DNA of 64,000 bases, taken from contig OY718805.1 in NCBI GenBank assembly GCA_963070105.1, forward strand, positions 3,041,001 through 3,105,000, in the 5' to 3' direction. The stretch's first letter is position 1, and every line of letters starts with the position of its first letter. The DNA is from Litomosoides sigmodontis. Lineage: Eukaryota; Nematoda; Chromadorea; Rhabditida; Onchocercidae. The notes under the pieces are model-generated. The model was not told where the DNA came from. It ran no database searches and worked only from the letters and a program-made list of their open reading frames with translations. Shown here in pieces: positions 1-30,177 of the stretch. The position numbers and the translations under genes are program-made.

Positions 1-905
1 GTATAATTTTAAAAAAAAAAATGAAAGGCAAAACATCAAAAAGATAGCTTCACTGTCCTCCGTATTTATTTAAACAAATAATTAGAAAGATGAAATCTTT
101 CGCACCTTAAAATTTCGATATTTTAGTTTTTTAATTTAATTTCCTTTTCATTTGAATATTATGTCAGAAAGGAAATTCAAAAAAACGAGTGGCAAACTTC
201 AAAGACAGCTATTAGGAAACTTCTCATCGTACACTCACACTTGAGGATACCTTTTTTTGAAGCCTTAGTAACAAGTAGGCCATGCTAACTGAACATATGG
301 CTTAAGTGATCTGCTATTATTGTAATTGTAGGCGTACGGTCACTGTACCCGTGGAATATAGCTCGAAATATCCATTTGAAAATACTCGAATGATTAAATT
401 ACGATTGTCAAGTTGTAAGTTCATCTTCAGTTCACTAAATTAATTTGACAAAAATGGTGGCTAGAAGGAGTGATTCATGATTTAATTTCTTTCTTAATTA
501 TGAAAATTTACACAATTATGTTAAAATTTAATTTGTTTTTTGTTAAATTATTAAATTAACAAAGTTACATCGGTATTGCTGTTGTTGTTTATGCATTACA
601 TCATAATGTACATGAGTTTTACCAGTAAAATGGATGATATGTCGTATAAAATTTAAAAAAAAAAACTAACATTTAATTATTTTTCCGAGCATTATACAAA
701 CTAATGTTAATTAATTGATAAATAATTAGTTAATTGAAAATGATTGCACAATAAATTCATTGGTCTAACTGGTAATAACTGCTAGTTAGGGGGGGAGGGC
801 GGGCAATGAAAAATGAGTAATAGCTAATTGTATGGTATTTGTTTAAAAATTTTCAATTATTTTTTCATCGGATGAAATTGAGCTGAAGAAAAAAACGCTT
901 TACAG
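1..905 (+). other. Intronic sequence upstream of the first visible channel exon
   Basis: AT-rich sequence with no convincing exon. A polypyrimidine-poor but usable acceptor ends at 905, directly before the first recognisable exon of the ligand-gated channel. The missing N-terminal exons (signal peptide, ligand-binding strands, Cys-loop) must lie left of the window or be too short to see here. Confidence 0.6.
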
Positions 906-2773
906 ATAAATATCCAATTGAAGATGTCGTCTATTTGTGGGCCAATTCACCGCCAAATGTGATACCTGTTGAGGTGTCACAAGGGTTGCTCAATGGTTTC
1001 TATGAATTTAAGGAAGCGATAGCCGAAGATTGCGCTGGCAATTATACAATCGGTTACCTTCCGTTTTTTTCTCTTACCTTTCCACTTGATTAAGATTTAT
1101 TTTGAAATTTTCATAATTTGCTCCATCCATTCATTCTCTTCTTTTTTTTTGTAAAATTCTTTGAAATTATTCAATTTTAATTTTTAACTGTTTATGAATT
1201 TTATTCGAATAGAAAAGCAGTGGTAAAAAAAAGTGACTTTTGAGCAGATCGAACAGCAATAATGCATAGTAATTTAATTAATTGAGCAGATTATCGAATT
1301 AGTCAATGTTTGGTAGCAAAATATTTCAACTTACTTCTTTCATTATTTTCAAATGTAAGCGAGAAGATTGATTGCATCGTTGAAAATTCGTTTTAAGAAT
1401 GATTTATTGAGGGGGTGGATTGAGGGAGGAATTATTCAATTGCTTCAACACATGAAATTATCAATTCAGCGGTTCATCAATCTTGCATCACTTATCACCT
1501 CAAAGCGATCGGGCGAGAGTGAGCGATTATGCTAATTTTTTTTTCAGGCATATTTTCCTGCATCGATGTTCTCATCACATTCACCGGTGCTACATCCGAA
1601 GCATTCTGGCGCATTTTCATCCCTTCAATACTTCTAGTAAGAAGTGTTACGTATTAGTAATAAAGTTAACGAGTTTTAGAATTTTACATTCGAAAATTAA
1701 ATTTACCACCACCAGTAGTTGTATGCAAGCAATTGTACATAGTTAATAAGAATTCATGCAAAAATTCCCCTACTATCTGCTGTGTTGTTTGGATTTTTGC
1801 AAAATAATTAATGCAATTTTGGTGATAGTATAAAGTGTTAAAGGAAGGAATTGAATTATTAAATTAATTCTTACAGGTGCTAGCATCATGGTTTCACTTT
1901 TGGGTGCATGGTTCATGGTCTGTACCACGAACAGTTAGCGCATCAGTACCATTCTTCATTTTTGCTTCTATTTTGGTCAATTTTAATTAGCTAATTAATT
2001 GCTAAATGAGCAATGTTTTTCTCTTTGTCAGTGCAACTAATAATAAATAAATGCTAGTAGAGTTATACGGTAAATTATCGATAAAATTTTGACTGATGAA
2101 AATGAAATGAAATTTAACAAAGAAAGAAATGAATGAATAAAATTAGTGCTAAAATTAAGCTCAATTAAATAAGTGAAAGTTATTAAACTTTTAAAAATAC
2201 TTCTAGATATTCTATCCACAACCTAATCTCTCAACATACGGTATTAATAGCTTGCAAATATGGCTTCTGTTCTGTCTTTCCCTAACATTTGCATCATTGA
2301 TGGAATATTTCATCGTTATCTGTTGCGGAATACGTCGAACCATACGTTACAGAAATGGAAGTGTTAAAGATGATGAATCACCACTTACTGTTACTAGAGA
2401 AGTAATTAATTGCATAAATTATTTTTCGCTTTCTTTTTTTATTAGCACTTAATAAAAAAAATTTTTTAATTTTCTATTAAATTATTTTTTATTTATTAAT
2501 TGTATTCATTATTGAAATGATATGAGATAATGCAAAACTTCTTCCTTTTTTTTTGAAATTTAATTTAATTAATAAATTCAATATCATTATATTTGTAATG
2601 AATGCATTTGCTAAATTCTAAATTAAATTATTTTTCAGACTGTAGAAGTGGCGTACGATACGAAATGTGCTAATTTCAAACATAATCATGGCATTGATCT
2701 TGTTTCACGTTTACTCTTTCCTGTTATTTTTCTCATTTTCTTCATCATTTTTATCATCTTTTGTTTGCTCTAA
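906..2773 (+). CDS. Cys-loop ligand-gated ion channel, C-terminal half (5' partial)
   Basis: Five exons join in consistent phase: 906-1052, 1548-1636, 1877-1975, 2207-2401 and 2639-2773 (stop TAA). They encode the end of the extracellular domain, then M1, M2, M3, a short intracellular loop and M4. The loop C region has two cysteines ten residues apart (EDC...IFSC), the second disulfide typical of glycine- and glutamate-gated chloride channels. M1 starts near WRIFIPSILL, M2 near SVPRTVSASVPFF, M3 near LQIWLLFCLSLTF, and M4 is a very Ile/Phe-rich helix ending in FCLL. The product should be a plasma-membrane subunit of a pentameric receptor. The M2 entrance lacks the PAR signature of standard anion channels (it reads VPR), so ion selectivity cannot be assigned and an orphan nematode lgc-type subunit is likely. 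The M3-M4 loop is short, about 45 residues. The N-terminus is outside the window. Confidence 0.9.
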
Positions 2774-5700
2774 TTATTCGCTATCTTTCCTTTCAACTCT
2801 TTCATTAATGCATTAAATGTTGTGAATTTAAATGGACGAAAGAAATGACAAAAAAAAACGAAATTGTCATTTTACTTTATTTTACACTATTATTGCGCGC
2901 ATATATAAATGTTAATAAAAAAATCACTTAAGTTTTAATGATTTATTTTACAACACAACAACAACAAAAACAACAAACGAAAAGTTGCAATTTTCATAAT
3001 TAATTATTTAATTGTATTATCTTTTTTCACTTTCACTCTCCTAAAAGCATACCAATTTACTGTCGAATGAAAAATATATGAGAGGAAAAAAGAAAAGAGA
3101 CTTGGCACAATTAATTAATTAAGAAATATTAATTTTTGCCTATAGAACAAAGTAAGAGAGAGAGAGAGAGAGACGGGGAAGGTTAAAAAAAATGCAAATT
3201 CATTGACTAAATATAATTGCGTCCTAAATGGCTTGCTAAATTTACTTCATCACTTGAAATATAGCAAAACACTAAATATAGTAAGGTGAAAGAAAATATA
3301 CATATATTGGTCAAATTTTTCAGTGTTATTTGAATGATAGCCCATCTACATTAACCTACAGGTTATGTAATGCGGAAACCAGTGAATGATCTGAAATTGA
3401 TACTGAAAATAATTGAAATTTTTTATTGCTAAAAATAAAATTAATAATGACATCACTAGAAGGATTAATTTTTCAAACCTATCGAGGGCAGCAAGTAGTA
3501 AAGCTTTGTAGGCAATATTTCAGTAGAACTAGGCTCTGAGAATAATTCTAACGGAATATTTGCTATCCTTGAACCACCTCTTCGATCACAGTGCTATCAC
3601 AATGAAGTGATGCAAAAATGAAATGGAATGATTTGAACTTTGTGAAGCACACATTACAACGTCCATAATGCTGATCTACTTGTTAGCCTTACAATAGCAG
3701 CTCTAAATGAGTATTTGAAATTTTGAGAAAGCTATACAAGTGAATTTAGAAATAAATTTGAGAGAGTATAAAACCACAGTAAACTTTTCATTTTCATTAC
3801 ATTTTTCTCATTTCATGCTATCTCATCGTTTACAAAAAAAAAAAAAAAAAAACAATGCTTTTAACTTTTAGCACAAAAAAAAATGAACTTCTCAATTGCT
3901 TAAAATTTCTCTGCTAAAGGTTAAAATTCAAATGATTCAATTACTTTATTATTCATAGTAACAATAGCGTGCAATAATTATGTGCAGCAATAGTTACACA
4001 CAAAAGAACATATCCTACCTTCTACCTAATAATAGCTAAATTTTCCATCTAAAAATTAAAGTTCAAATTGATTATTCAAAGCACTTTTTAGTTTACTAAA
4101 GTAACAACTATTTTAGGCTCTCCTTTTTACACATCGAATAAAAGTGGCCGATCTTTCAATTACTGTATTCATTATCAAAGCATTTTTTCTACGTAATTTT
4201 TTTTTCTTTTTACAAGAAACTACATTAAATATTTTACAAAAAGAATAAATTTAGTTGAAAAGGATAGCGAAGTCATCGCTAATGGTCTCTTCTTGCAAAA
4301 TAATGCATTGAGATGAAAGTGACAATGAATTAGGAAAGACATTTGAGAAGTCCCAAAATCACTTTCGCATTTAATGAATTGAAAGAGAACGCTCATTGCT
4401 GTACTTATTTTTTTTATTTTTACATTAACTTATAAACACAAACAAACAAACTTGCAACAGTGAATAAAACAAAAAAAAAAACATTACAATCAAAATACTT
4501 CCATGCTAACAAATCACACTCAAACAAGCTTCAAACGCACTGCAACGGAACAAACAAAACTTGGAATAAGTAAATCTCATCAAATGCAACAGAAAAGGAA
4601 AGAATGAAAAGTTAAATCAAATCCCTATATGCAAATGGGCCATGATATACAGTACTATGACATGCAGAATAGAATCAAACAGAAATACACGCATACTTGA
4701 AAGGATGAAAGTGGATGGGTTTTTTTTTTCTCCCTCCTGTTGGCACGAAACTATAAATTAGCATTCATCAAAAGAAATTAGTGAGTGGATCATCAATTGC
4801 TAGATAATTGGCTATCAATCTGTAACGGTGAACTTAGTCTTTACAGTTATGAAGCAGCAGTCACAGAAATGCTTAACTTAGAGTTCATTTCTGAATGTGT
4901 CTGAAAAATTGAGCCGTCCATAAAAGATAAATAATTTGAAAGAAGGAAGACAAATATTTTCATGCCAAATAATTATGTCGTTGATCTGAAATCTAAAATT
5001 CAAATTTTTCTACCGCTGCAATTTCCCTCAACAGTAACTTCGAATATGCCAAATGTGGCGAATGGAAAACAAACAAAATGCGAAAGTAATGAAAAGAAGT
5101 AAAATATTGGAATATTTCTGCGAGCTGCATTTAATTTCCTCACTATGGCAAAATATGAGGTACATACACAAGGGAGAATTTTGAAATCTAACAGACTGAG
5201 AAATATCTTGAACTTCTAACATTATTATGAATGCAAGCAGATTTTAAATACTACCAGTAATAAAAGGAAATAACATATAATATCAATGAAAATAAGAAAT
5301 TCGTACTATATAGTTAATAAAAAAATGCACAGAATTTCATGAAAAAAAGCATACTAAACCTATGTTTTATGAAGAAAAAAGAAGAAGATTTAGGTTTGAC
5401 ACTCAGCAAGTACATGGTTTGATAGTGAGGATTCAGTATACAATCTCTGATTTCCAGGTAATATACGGAAGTGAAGTATAGCTGCGACAATGTAAACAAA
5501 CTGTTATCTATGACAGAACTTTGAGAGATTTAACAAACAGGAACGATGAATCACTTTTTTTTCCGTAACATATCCTTTAAGGTATATTAGTTATTTAATT
5601 ATCCTAAGCACACTTAGTCAAAAAGAGAGTTCAGATCGTTTGTCAAGTGTGAAAAATAAAAATGCAAGGTGAACATTCCAGAACTGCGAAGTTGAATCGA

Positions 5701-6897
5701 AAGGGTCTACGACAAGGGCAATAATTATACGCTTGAGATCAAGATAAATTTGGAAGGAGTAAAAAATTAAAAGTTGTGGGGTTAGTGATAAACACAATAA
5801 ATGGTCAGAACACTGATAAAAAAAAGAAGTACTTCTCTGCCTGTGATAAAAACCCAATTTGAACATTACAGTGCCGGATATTTCAGGAACAAAACTTAAA
5901 ACACTTCTTTTAGTGAAAATAAAAAACAGATTTGCATACCCTGGTCGTTTTTGGGTTGGATGACGGCAGCTGAAGCTAAATGAATATTTACGAGCTGTAC
6001 ATGCTAGAAAATAAAAGTATTATAAAGCCCTACAATCTAGCACAATAACAAAACTCACTGTGGGATATTTAAAGGACTAGCATTATGCATACAATGATAT
6101 GATTAAAAAACTTCAGTTCTCATGCATGCCATACCATTATGCTCGAGATATAGATATCATTCTGAGGAGTCTTTAGATCATTTACAAAAACTATCTGATT
6201 TCAGTAAACCGTGTACTTCGGAAATTATATGAAGTCGTATTAAAACTATGGAAAACATTTGCAAAATAGAGTGACCTTAGACAAAATTGTAACCAAGGAT
6301 CACTTAGAAGACGGAGTGCAAGATAATTTGGCATTGGAGAGAAGATATGAACAGGAATACACAAAACAATGTGTGAATGAGATTTGAGTTGAATGAAAAT
6401 CCGCAAACAAACTTAATTGACAAATAACAAGATATTTCTTTAGCTTACGTTTTTTCTGAAGTTCAGAACTCCAAAAAAGCTCCAAAAAAATTCAGAGAAG
6501 CTTTTACAGAGTTTATTCGTTACAAAATTTACCCATTCTTAGATTTCTTTGAGCACTATTATATAACACCATGAGATTCCACATAAAATGAGCAGAATCC
6601 AGTCTTTTCAGGACTACACATCGTTGAAAAAAATATTCCAAATCACTGAGCGCCAAAAATTCATACCCATTCTGATGGCGGCTTGCCAACATCAACATAA
6701 ATATGATAATACAATGGCCGCAATGTTATCTATAAATTGAAATTCTTAATCTTCGGGTTAGACTCTAATTAGATAACTCGAGCGTCACCAAAGAGAAACA
6801 AGAACACATTTCAATTCGATTTAAAGTTACGAAAAGAAAACTCGTCAAATTAGTAAGTTAAAAAGAAATCAAAAATGACGAGAAAATTCGTGTTGAT
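2774..6897. other. Intergenic region between convergent genes
   Basis: Lies between the channel stop codon and the stop codon of the glycosyltransferase on the other strand, so it holds both 3' untranslated regions. It contains short A-runs and a GA dinucleotide run near 3152-3173. The right part (about 5900-6900) is less AT-rich and contains an AATAAA on the minus strand at 6512-6517, about 385 bases beyond the glycosyltransferase stop, which may be its poly(A) signal. One exon-like block on the minus strand at about 5938-6003 is discussed in the findings. I see no other gene. Confidence 0.5.
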
Positions 6898-9800
6898 TTA
6901 ATTTCTCGCAATTGAAAATATTTCCCGTGAAATAACCTTTAATATTTTCCATGCAGAAACATTTAGACCATCAGTCCGATAGCGTGTTTCCGCTTCATCC
7001 AATAATTTATATCTGCAAAAAGCGTCAAATTCTGCTTCACTGAATACTTTCAGTAAGGTATTACTAGGATGATAATATAACCTCATTGTATTAATAAGCA
7101 GTGTGTTGGTTGACATAGACGACGAACATTGAGATATCCTAACTAATAAGGGGTTCAACATCACCAAATTATGAAAATTCCATATCAATTTCAGATTGAC
7201 ATTTATTACTCAGTAGAAACATACACTAATTTTGGTGCAACTCGTTTCCTCTTCACATGTTTGAGCATGGTAAATCGCCCTGTTGCAGCATCAGGCCTTT
7301 CAATAGTTAGATTTTCTGCCATTATTCGTTTCCCTACAGATAAACAGGTTAAAGTAACGAATAATGCTATTTATAAACATATGTGCGTCGCCTACTTCTG
7401 TCATGACATACCGACTCTGAGAAATGCTTTCTCCTAATACAAATGGCCCACTCGTTTCAGAAAATCATGAATCCTGCCCACACATCTAAGCTATTTTGAC
7501 AAATTAAGAATAATGTGAAAAAAAACGTTGGAACTGACCCATATCATCGTCCTCACCACCCCAGCCCCAGTACATGTTTGAATAACCATTTACTGTTCGG
7601 TAATCATCCATGCTAATTGCCAGAACACCGCCAACTATCTCCTTATACCATAACCTACAAATAATTTGTGTTATACCGAATCATACAGAACTACACGCAT
7701 GTTTTCATGAAGTTATACGTTGTAAGCCTTGATGTGGAACAGCTATTTGAACTTAAGCCAAATAACAATGCTAATTTTTTTTGAGATAGAAAATGCCAGA
7801 AAATAACAAGTTAAATCAAAACATAAAGAAAAGAATGTTCAGTATCATTTTCGACAAATGCTTTAAAATCGAAACTTTTGCAATAATGTTAATAAAGCGC
7901 AAGTGAAAATATTACACATCAGTTGAAAAATGAAGAAACATTGAAATAAGACTGTTAGAGAGCGAATTAGAAACTACCGGATTGCGTTAAACAAAATGAT
8001 TGTATTTGAAAACGAAAACATACTGGTATCCAAGATTACTGACAAAAGCACCAATATGACGTGGTGTTGGTGGACAACCGTAGAAATTACGATCGTCCTG
8101 CGGGAACATATCAACATCGTGAAATATAACACAGCTAACATTTAAACTTTCAGCCAGGCGAAATGCAGCGTTCATTATTCGGCCTTTGTTAAACAGATCA
8201 TTACCGTACTGAAAAATCAGCTGATACCAATTACTTCAGCTAATAAACTTGTTCACAAATCAAGCCACATCAAATTAAGATGGTTGTAATGCAAATGCTG
8301 AATAACTTCTTCATTAATATAGAATATAGAGTACTATAAACTTAAAAGGTTGAGAAATTCCATTCATCAATGCTTTCAGGGATGTCCTGAATTTCTAAAA
8401 ACTTAAATACCGGTTACGTATTTGTGTTAGTTTCTATTACTTGTCATACCTGTTCCGTTACAATGAATCGAAAATCCAACTGCTGTCTTCTGAGAATTGG
8501 AATAAGAAAGTCGATAAGACGAGTTAAATGTGTTTGACGATCTCGAAATGGAATTATCACAGCTATCTGAAAGAAAAGGATGTAGATTTCGAGGAACCCA
8601 AACGAAGCAGTGCATAAAGAAACAGAGCACATATATCAGGCAAAAAAATTATAAATTGCCATGAAATTTTCAAATCATACTTAGTCTTCATATAGCATTA
8701 AAATTCTTTATATTGGACAAATCACTAAAAAGTGAATCCAAATCACTAAAAAGTGAATCCTAAATAAGAAAAAACAAAATAAAAGCAATTTTTGCATGTT
8801 TAAATCTAGATTTCTCACTTAATTAACTAAAAATCTGAAATCAACCACCAAAAAATCACTTTATGTTCAGTAATGCAATCTTTTGGTTTCCAATGTCCGC
8901 CAGGTCTCAAATGTGGATAGTGTTTCTGCACTTCGGCTTCTTTCAAGTTTGTTATTAAAAGCAATGCCTGTGGTAGTTGTCCAACTGAAACGGTTGTGCA
9001 TGAACAAAGTACGATTCCAGCTAGATTTTACATTTGAAAAAAGAAAGAGTGCATTTGCGTTGTCTAGGTATGTCTGTTGCTATAAGGTTGGAATAATTCT
9101 TATAAAATTACATAAAGCAGAAAAATAAATTTGGCAGCCAATTTGTCATAAGCAAAACTTTCCTTCTAACTTACTCAGTCTTCGGTTGTCTTCGGGATCT
9201 GGACACATCTTTCCTAGATCACTTGACCTATTTTTTAATGAGCGGTTTTCAAGCTCATCAAATAACGAGATATCGTCCACAAACTGCTTTTCTTCCATAG
9301 TGACAGTTACAGCAGTCGATGTTCCGTTCCGTTGCATATCAATATCAGGTGATCTAAGAAAAAGAATTTCAAAGTGAAATGGAAAACTGACAAAAATCTC
9401 AAGATAGCTTACGCATTTCATTCCAATTATTCATCCATTTATGCGATCAATAAGAACTTTCTGACATCTTTTTCTACAACTATCTACTAGTCTTGATATA
9501 AAAAAGGAAACGACGTTCCTCAATGCCCTGGAACACATAGCACGATAAATCAAAATTGGAGATGATCTCGAACGCCTTAATCTAAGTGCTAGTTATCCAT
9601 ATTCAACTACTTGCTTGATTGTTCATATTCAATTTCATGCTTAAAATATATCAATTAAGTAACAGAAACGAAAAAAATGGAACTAATGATGTTATGAACA
9701 ATAAGTAGGAGAGAAGTAAACCTTATCCGCTCTAGTACTATTTCATGATCGTTCTGAACAAGCTCAACAACGCTTTCCTCATTTCCTTTGATCTTTTCAT

Positions 9801-10291
9801 TAGGAATAATTGATGGTTTTTTGCTGACCATTTGCTGCTGCTGTTCGATACTTAAAATGTCACGTGGTTTCGTAGTCTTCAACCTAAAGTACCATCCATT
9901 GATTTAATACATTTAATTTACCACAGCATCCTTCGCTGGCGAACTTAACATATTAACACACCTACACACATTCTTTCCTTACATCAATGATACCATTACA
10001 CTTCCGCTGCAAAATGAAACAGCAGAGTTGAAATCTGAAGATTTAGTGAGCACATATACATGAAACGCGAACATAAATACTACATATGCATAATAACATG
10101 CATATCAACATGAAACACATGCACAATCTAATCAGAGCTGACATACTAACAAAGTTTTCTCTTTTCAGAAACAATATGATAACAAACCTTGTTGGAATGA
10201 CTGATTTACCAATGATCAAATAAGTACAAGTTGCTGCTGCAAGAAGCAATAGTAACTGCTTCATTGATAAATGTAAACATTTTGTTGCCAT
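6898..10291 (-). CDS. bre-4: Beta-1,4-N-acetylgalactosaminyltransferase, BRE-4 / B4GALT family
   Basis: Nine exons read right to left with matching phases: 10291-10188, 9883-9722, 9353-9175, 8984-8860, 8566-8450, 8208-8024, 7654-7539, 7333-7210, 7012-6898; total 408 aa, normal for the family. It is a type II Golgi protein: short N-terminus, a Leu-rich membrane anchor at about residues 11-28, a stem, then the GT7 catalytic domain. Family motifs present are PGGHWKPKDC, VIIPFRDR, NDLFNKGRIMN, the metal-binding DVD within FHDVDMFPQD (D260-D262) and WGWGGEDDD (320-328). The residue matching bovine B4GALT1 Tyr289 is Ile297 (EIVGGV), which in invertebrate enzymes marks use of UDP-GalNAc, making LacdiNAc on glycoproteins and glycolipids. 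In C. elegans BRE-4 acts in the glycolipid pathway recognised by Bt crystal toxins. The C-terminus (REIFSIARN) is slightly shorter than usual. Confidence 0.93.
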
Positions 10292-22479
<12,188 letters not shown>

Positions 22480-24024
22480 TTGCTTGGCAAATTTTCCTCA
22501 GCTCAAAGAGAATTTGAAGGTTGCCCGCATTGTGGAACTTTCACCAATTATTATTATTATTATTTGTTCATTCATTAAAGTATATGTTTTTCTAAATTTT
22601 AGTTTCAAATCTTCATTACGCAACTCTTGCTAGTCATTATTATCTTACGCTTTCAATGATTTATTAAAGTGATATTTGCCTGAAATTATTTTTGTGAGAC
22701 AGCCAATCATATAATTTAGTTTGAGAGAAGAAATTCACTAATTAAATTAAATTTTGTAGCTTAGATTTGTAGTTCGTTCACTTGTAAGACTGTGTTGCTT
22801 CCGGCGAGAGGAACTGTAACTGAATTGTATTTTCCATCGTTCAAATCATACATCTACTACATTTCTATAATCTTTCGCCGGCGTCCTACTGTGATTTTTA
22901 TCCGTGTGAAATTTGAATTTTCAGCTTTCAGCTTCATCAATTGATTCATCATCGCCTAGGTGCCTTTTTTGTTTACAAATAAATTGATTGAGTTAAAAGC
23001 ATTTTTGGATTCAAGTAGTCAGCACGATATAAGCTGCAAACGTTGCGCACACGTAATATTCCTGATATTCAGAAATTCGACATTTTAATGATTGTTATAA
23101 TGCTCGGTGAGAATTTCACGTTACATTATCAGACCATGAAGTGGTCAGATGTACGTGAGAGTTTGATTGACAGATGAGAATTTCACTTTAATTTTGCACA
23201 TTATGGGACCGAGCGAGAGAGACGTGGTAGACGTACGTGAGCGTTTAATTGCTGGAACCGTAACACTGTAGGAAATGTGTCAAATAATTGCTATAAGCTT
23301 TGCGTCTTGCTTTCGATAGTTCATCCAGACTGTCGTTGCAGGTCTCACCCATCTTGTCAATATCATGTCTGGAAGAAGGTTAATTCGCTTATCACTTGTA
23401 AAGTAACGTAAATTGAAAATTCACTTAATGAAAACAGATCATGCTCGAGAAATTGCTTGGATAGATAGAATAAGGCAGACATATTTGAAATAAATAATTA
23501 ACTCACGAAAGAATGTTTTTGTTTTCTTTTATTTTAATTTTTTAAAAGCGTTTTTTTAATAAAATTTTTTAAAAACTTTTATTTTAATTTTTTAAAAATT
23601 TTAAAAACGAATAATTTTTCATAAATTGCGAAAGCTACTGGAGGAATTGATGATCTCTCTTGGTGGATCGGTTAATTTTTGAGAAAGATGTAAATTTTAA
23701 TTAATATTTAAAAGTATCATCATACTATCTGCTGCATTAAGCTATTAATCATCGTTGAATGCCAAGTACGAGTAGAATGATTTTAAAAAAAAATTCATTT
23801 CAGAAATCAGATCGAACATGAGATGAAATTGATGAATGTAAAAATAGTGATTGTGGAAATGTCTTGCGTACTTTTTTTTTCTTTAGCCGTGAACTGATTT
23901 ATAAAATATTAAACTAAATCAATAAATTCGAAATGAAATTTTCCAGAATATGATCATTAAGAGTGTGGAAATTTAATTTTAAATTCAATTTAATATTGGT
24001 AAAGACAGATACGTGTAGGAAAAA
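22480..24024. other. Intergenic region with diverged local duplications
   Basis: Lies between the convergent branching enzyme (plus) and the small unrecognised gene (minus). ATTAAA at 22573-22578, about 95 bases past the branching enzyme stop, is a possible poly(A) signal. Near 22801-22881 there is an inverted repeat with arms CCGGCGAGAG and CTTTCGCCGG, and at about 23100-23270 a diverged tandem duplication. No coding sequence recognised. Confidence 0.5.
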
Positions 24025-24921
24025 CTAGCGTCTCAGCCCATCCTCAAATAATTTATGCAAACAGCTTGCTGCAGAAGGTAATGTGCTTTTCGAATTTCTA
24101 GAAATAATTTTGAAAATTGAAATTTCACAGAAATAATAATACAAAACTAACATGATATCCGGGTTACATGTCTCCGCGAATTTTTCAAGCAAACGAGTCT
24201 TTTCCTTTTCACTGCTCTTCAAACATTCATCTCTTTTGAAACGCCCGAAACTCTTGATGTAATCATTTTCATCTTTCTGCAAAGAGAATGTGTATGTGTG
24301 AGAAAGAGAGAGAGGGCAAATTCAATTTTGAAAAATATCACTAATCAGCTTCCTTAACTTCATTACGAATAAATTAATGAATATTTTTCTTTCATTTTGA
24401 ATTCTCGCGAGTGATTAATTCTTCAAATTTACTTGATGAATTCTGACGTTATTAAAATCACGCATATGACGTTTCATTCGATTCTCATAATCAGGATATT
24501 GGAGATTATGATTATAATCCAAATAATTGTCATAATATTGGCGCCTCTTACGTTTTCCTTTTTTGCAAGAATTCCATTCCTTGAAAAAAGAAAAATGAAA
24601 AATGAAAAACAATGAGAGAAATACGAAAGGAAAAAAATCACAAGCATTTTTTTTGCTTACATTTCTTCAATTCTTTTAAATGTGTGTATTTGAAAAGAAA
24701 AACTCTTCGTTTTTAAATTAGTCAAATTCTTTAATTAAATTTCTTTTTGTGCTGCTAACCGTAAAGTACTCCTCATTAGCTTGTTCAAAATTATTCCACG
24801 CAATGTCCACAACCGTACGATTTTCACATTTCCTCAATTGCTCCTTATTTTCAAGACATTTTAAATTAATCTGTCGTTCACGTTTCTCAATTGCTCGTCG
24901 TGTTGTTATATCATTACACTT
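24025..24921 (-). CDS. Unrecognised small Cys- and charge-rich protein (5' end not found)
   Basis: Four exons join in phase: 24921-24760, 24579-24433, 24276-24152 and 24097-24025 (stop TAG). They give about 168 residues. Each junction has a GT donor and an AG acceptor, and the frame stays open across all of them, which supports a real gene although I do not recognise the family. The protein is rich in Lys, Arg, Glu and Asn, has seven cysteines (motifs KC, KCLENK, RKCEN, WNSCKK, DECLK, ETCNP, SCLHK) and no membrane segment in the visible part. Regularly spaced cysteines could suit a secreted nematode protein, but the N-terminus that might carry a signal peptide was not found between 24922 and 26050, so this is only a guess. 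It lies tail-to-tail with the branching enzyme gene. Confidence 0.6.

Positions 24922-30177
<5,256 letters not shown>

Noticed and set aside
7171..7437. Plus-strand open frame in the glycosyltransferase region
   Set aside because: It is the antisense of a confirmed minus-strand exon (7333-7210) and its intron.
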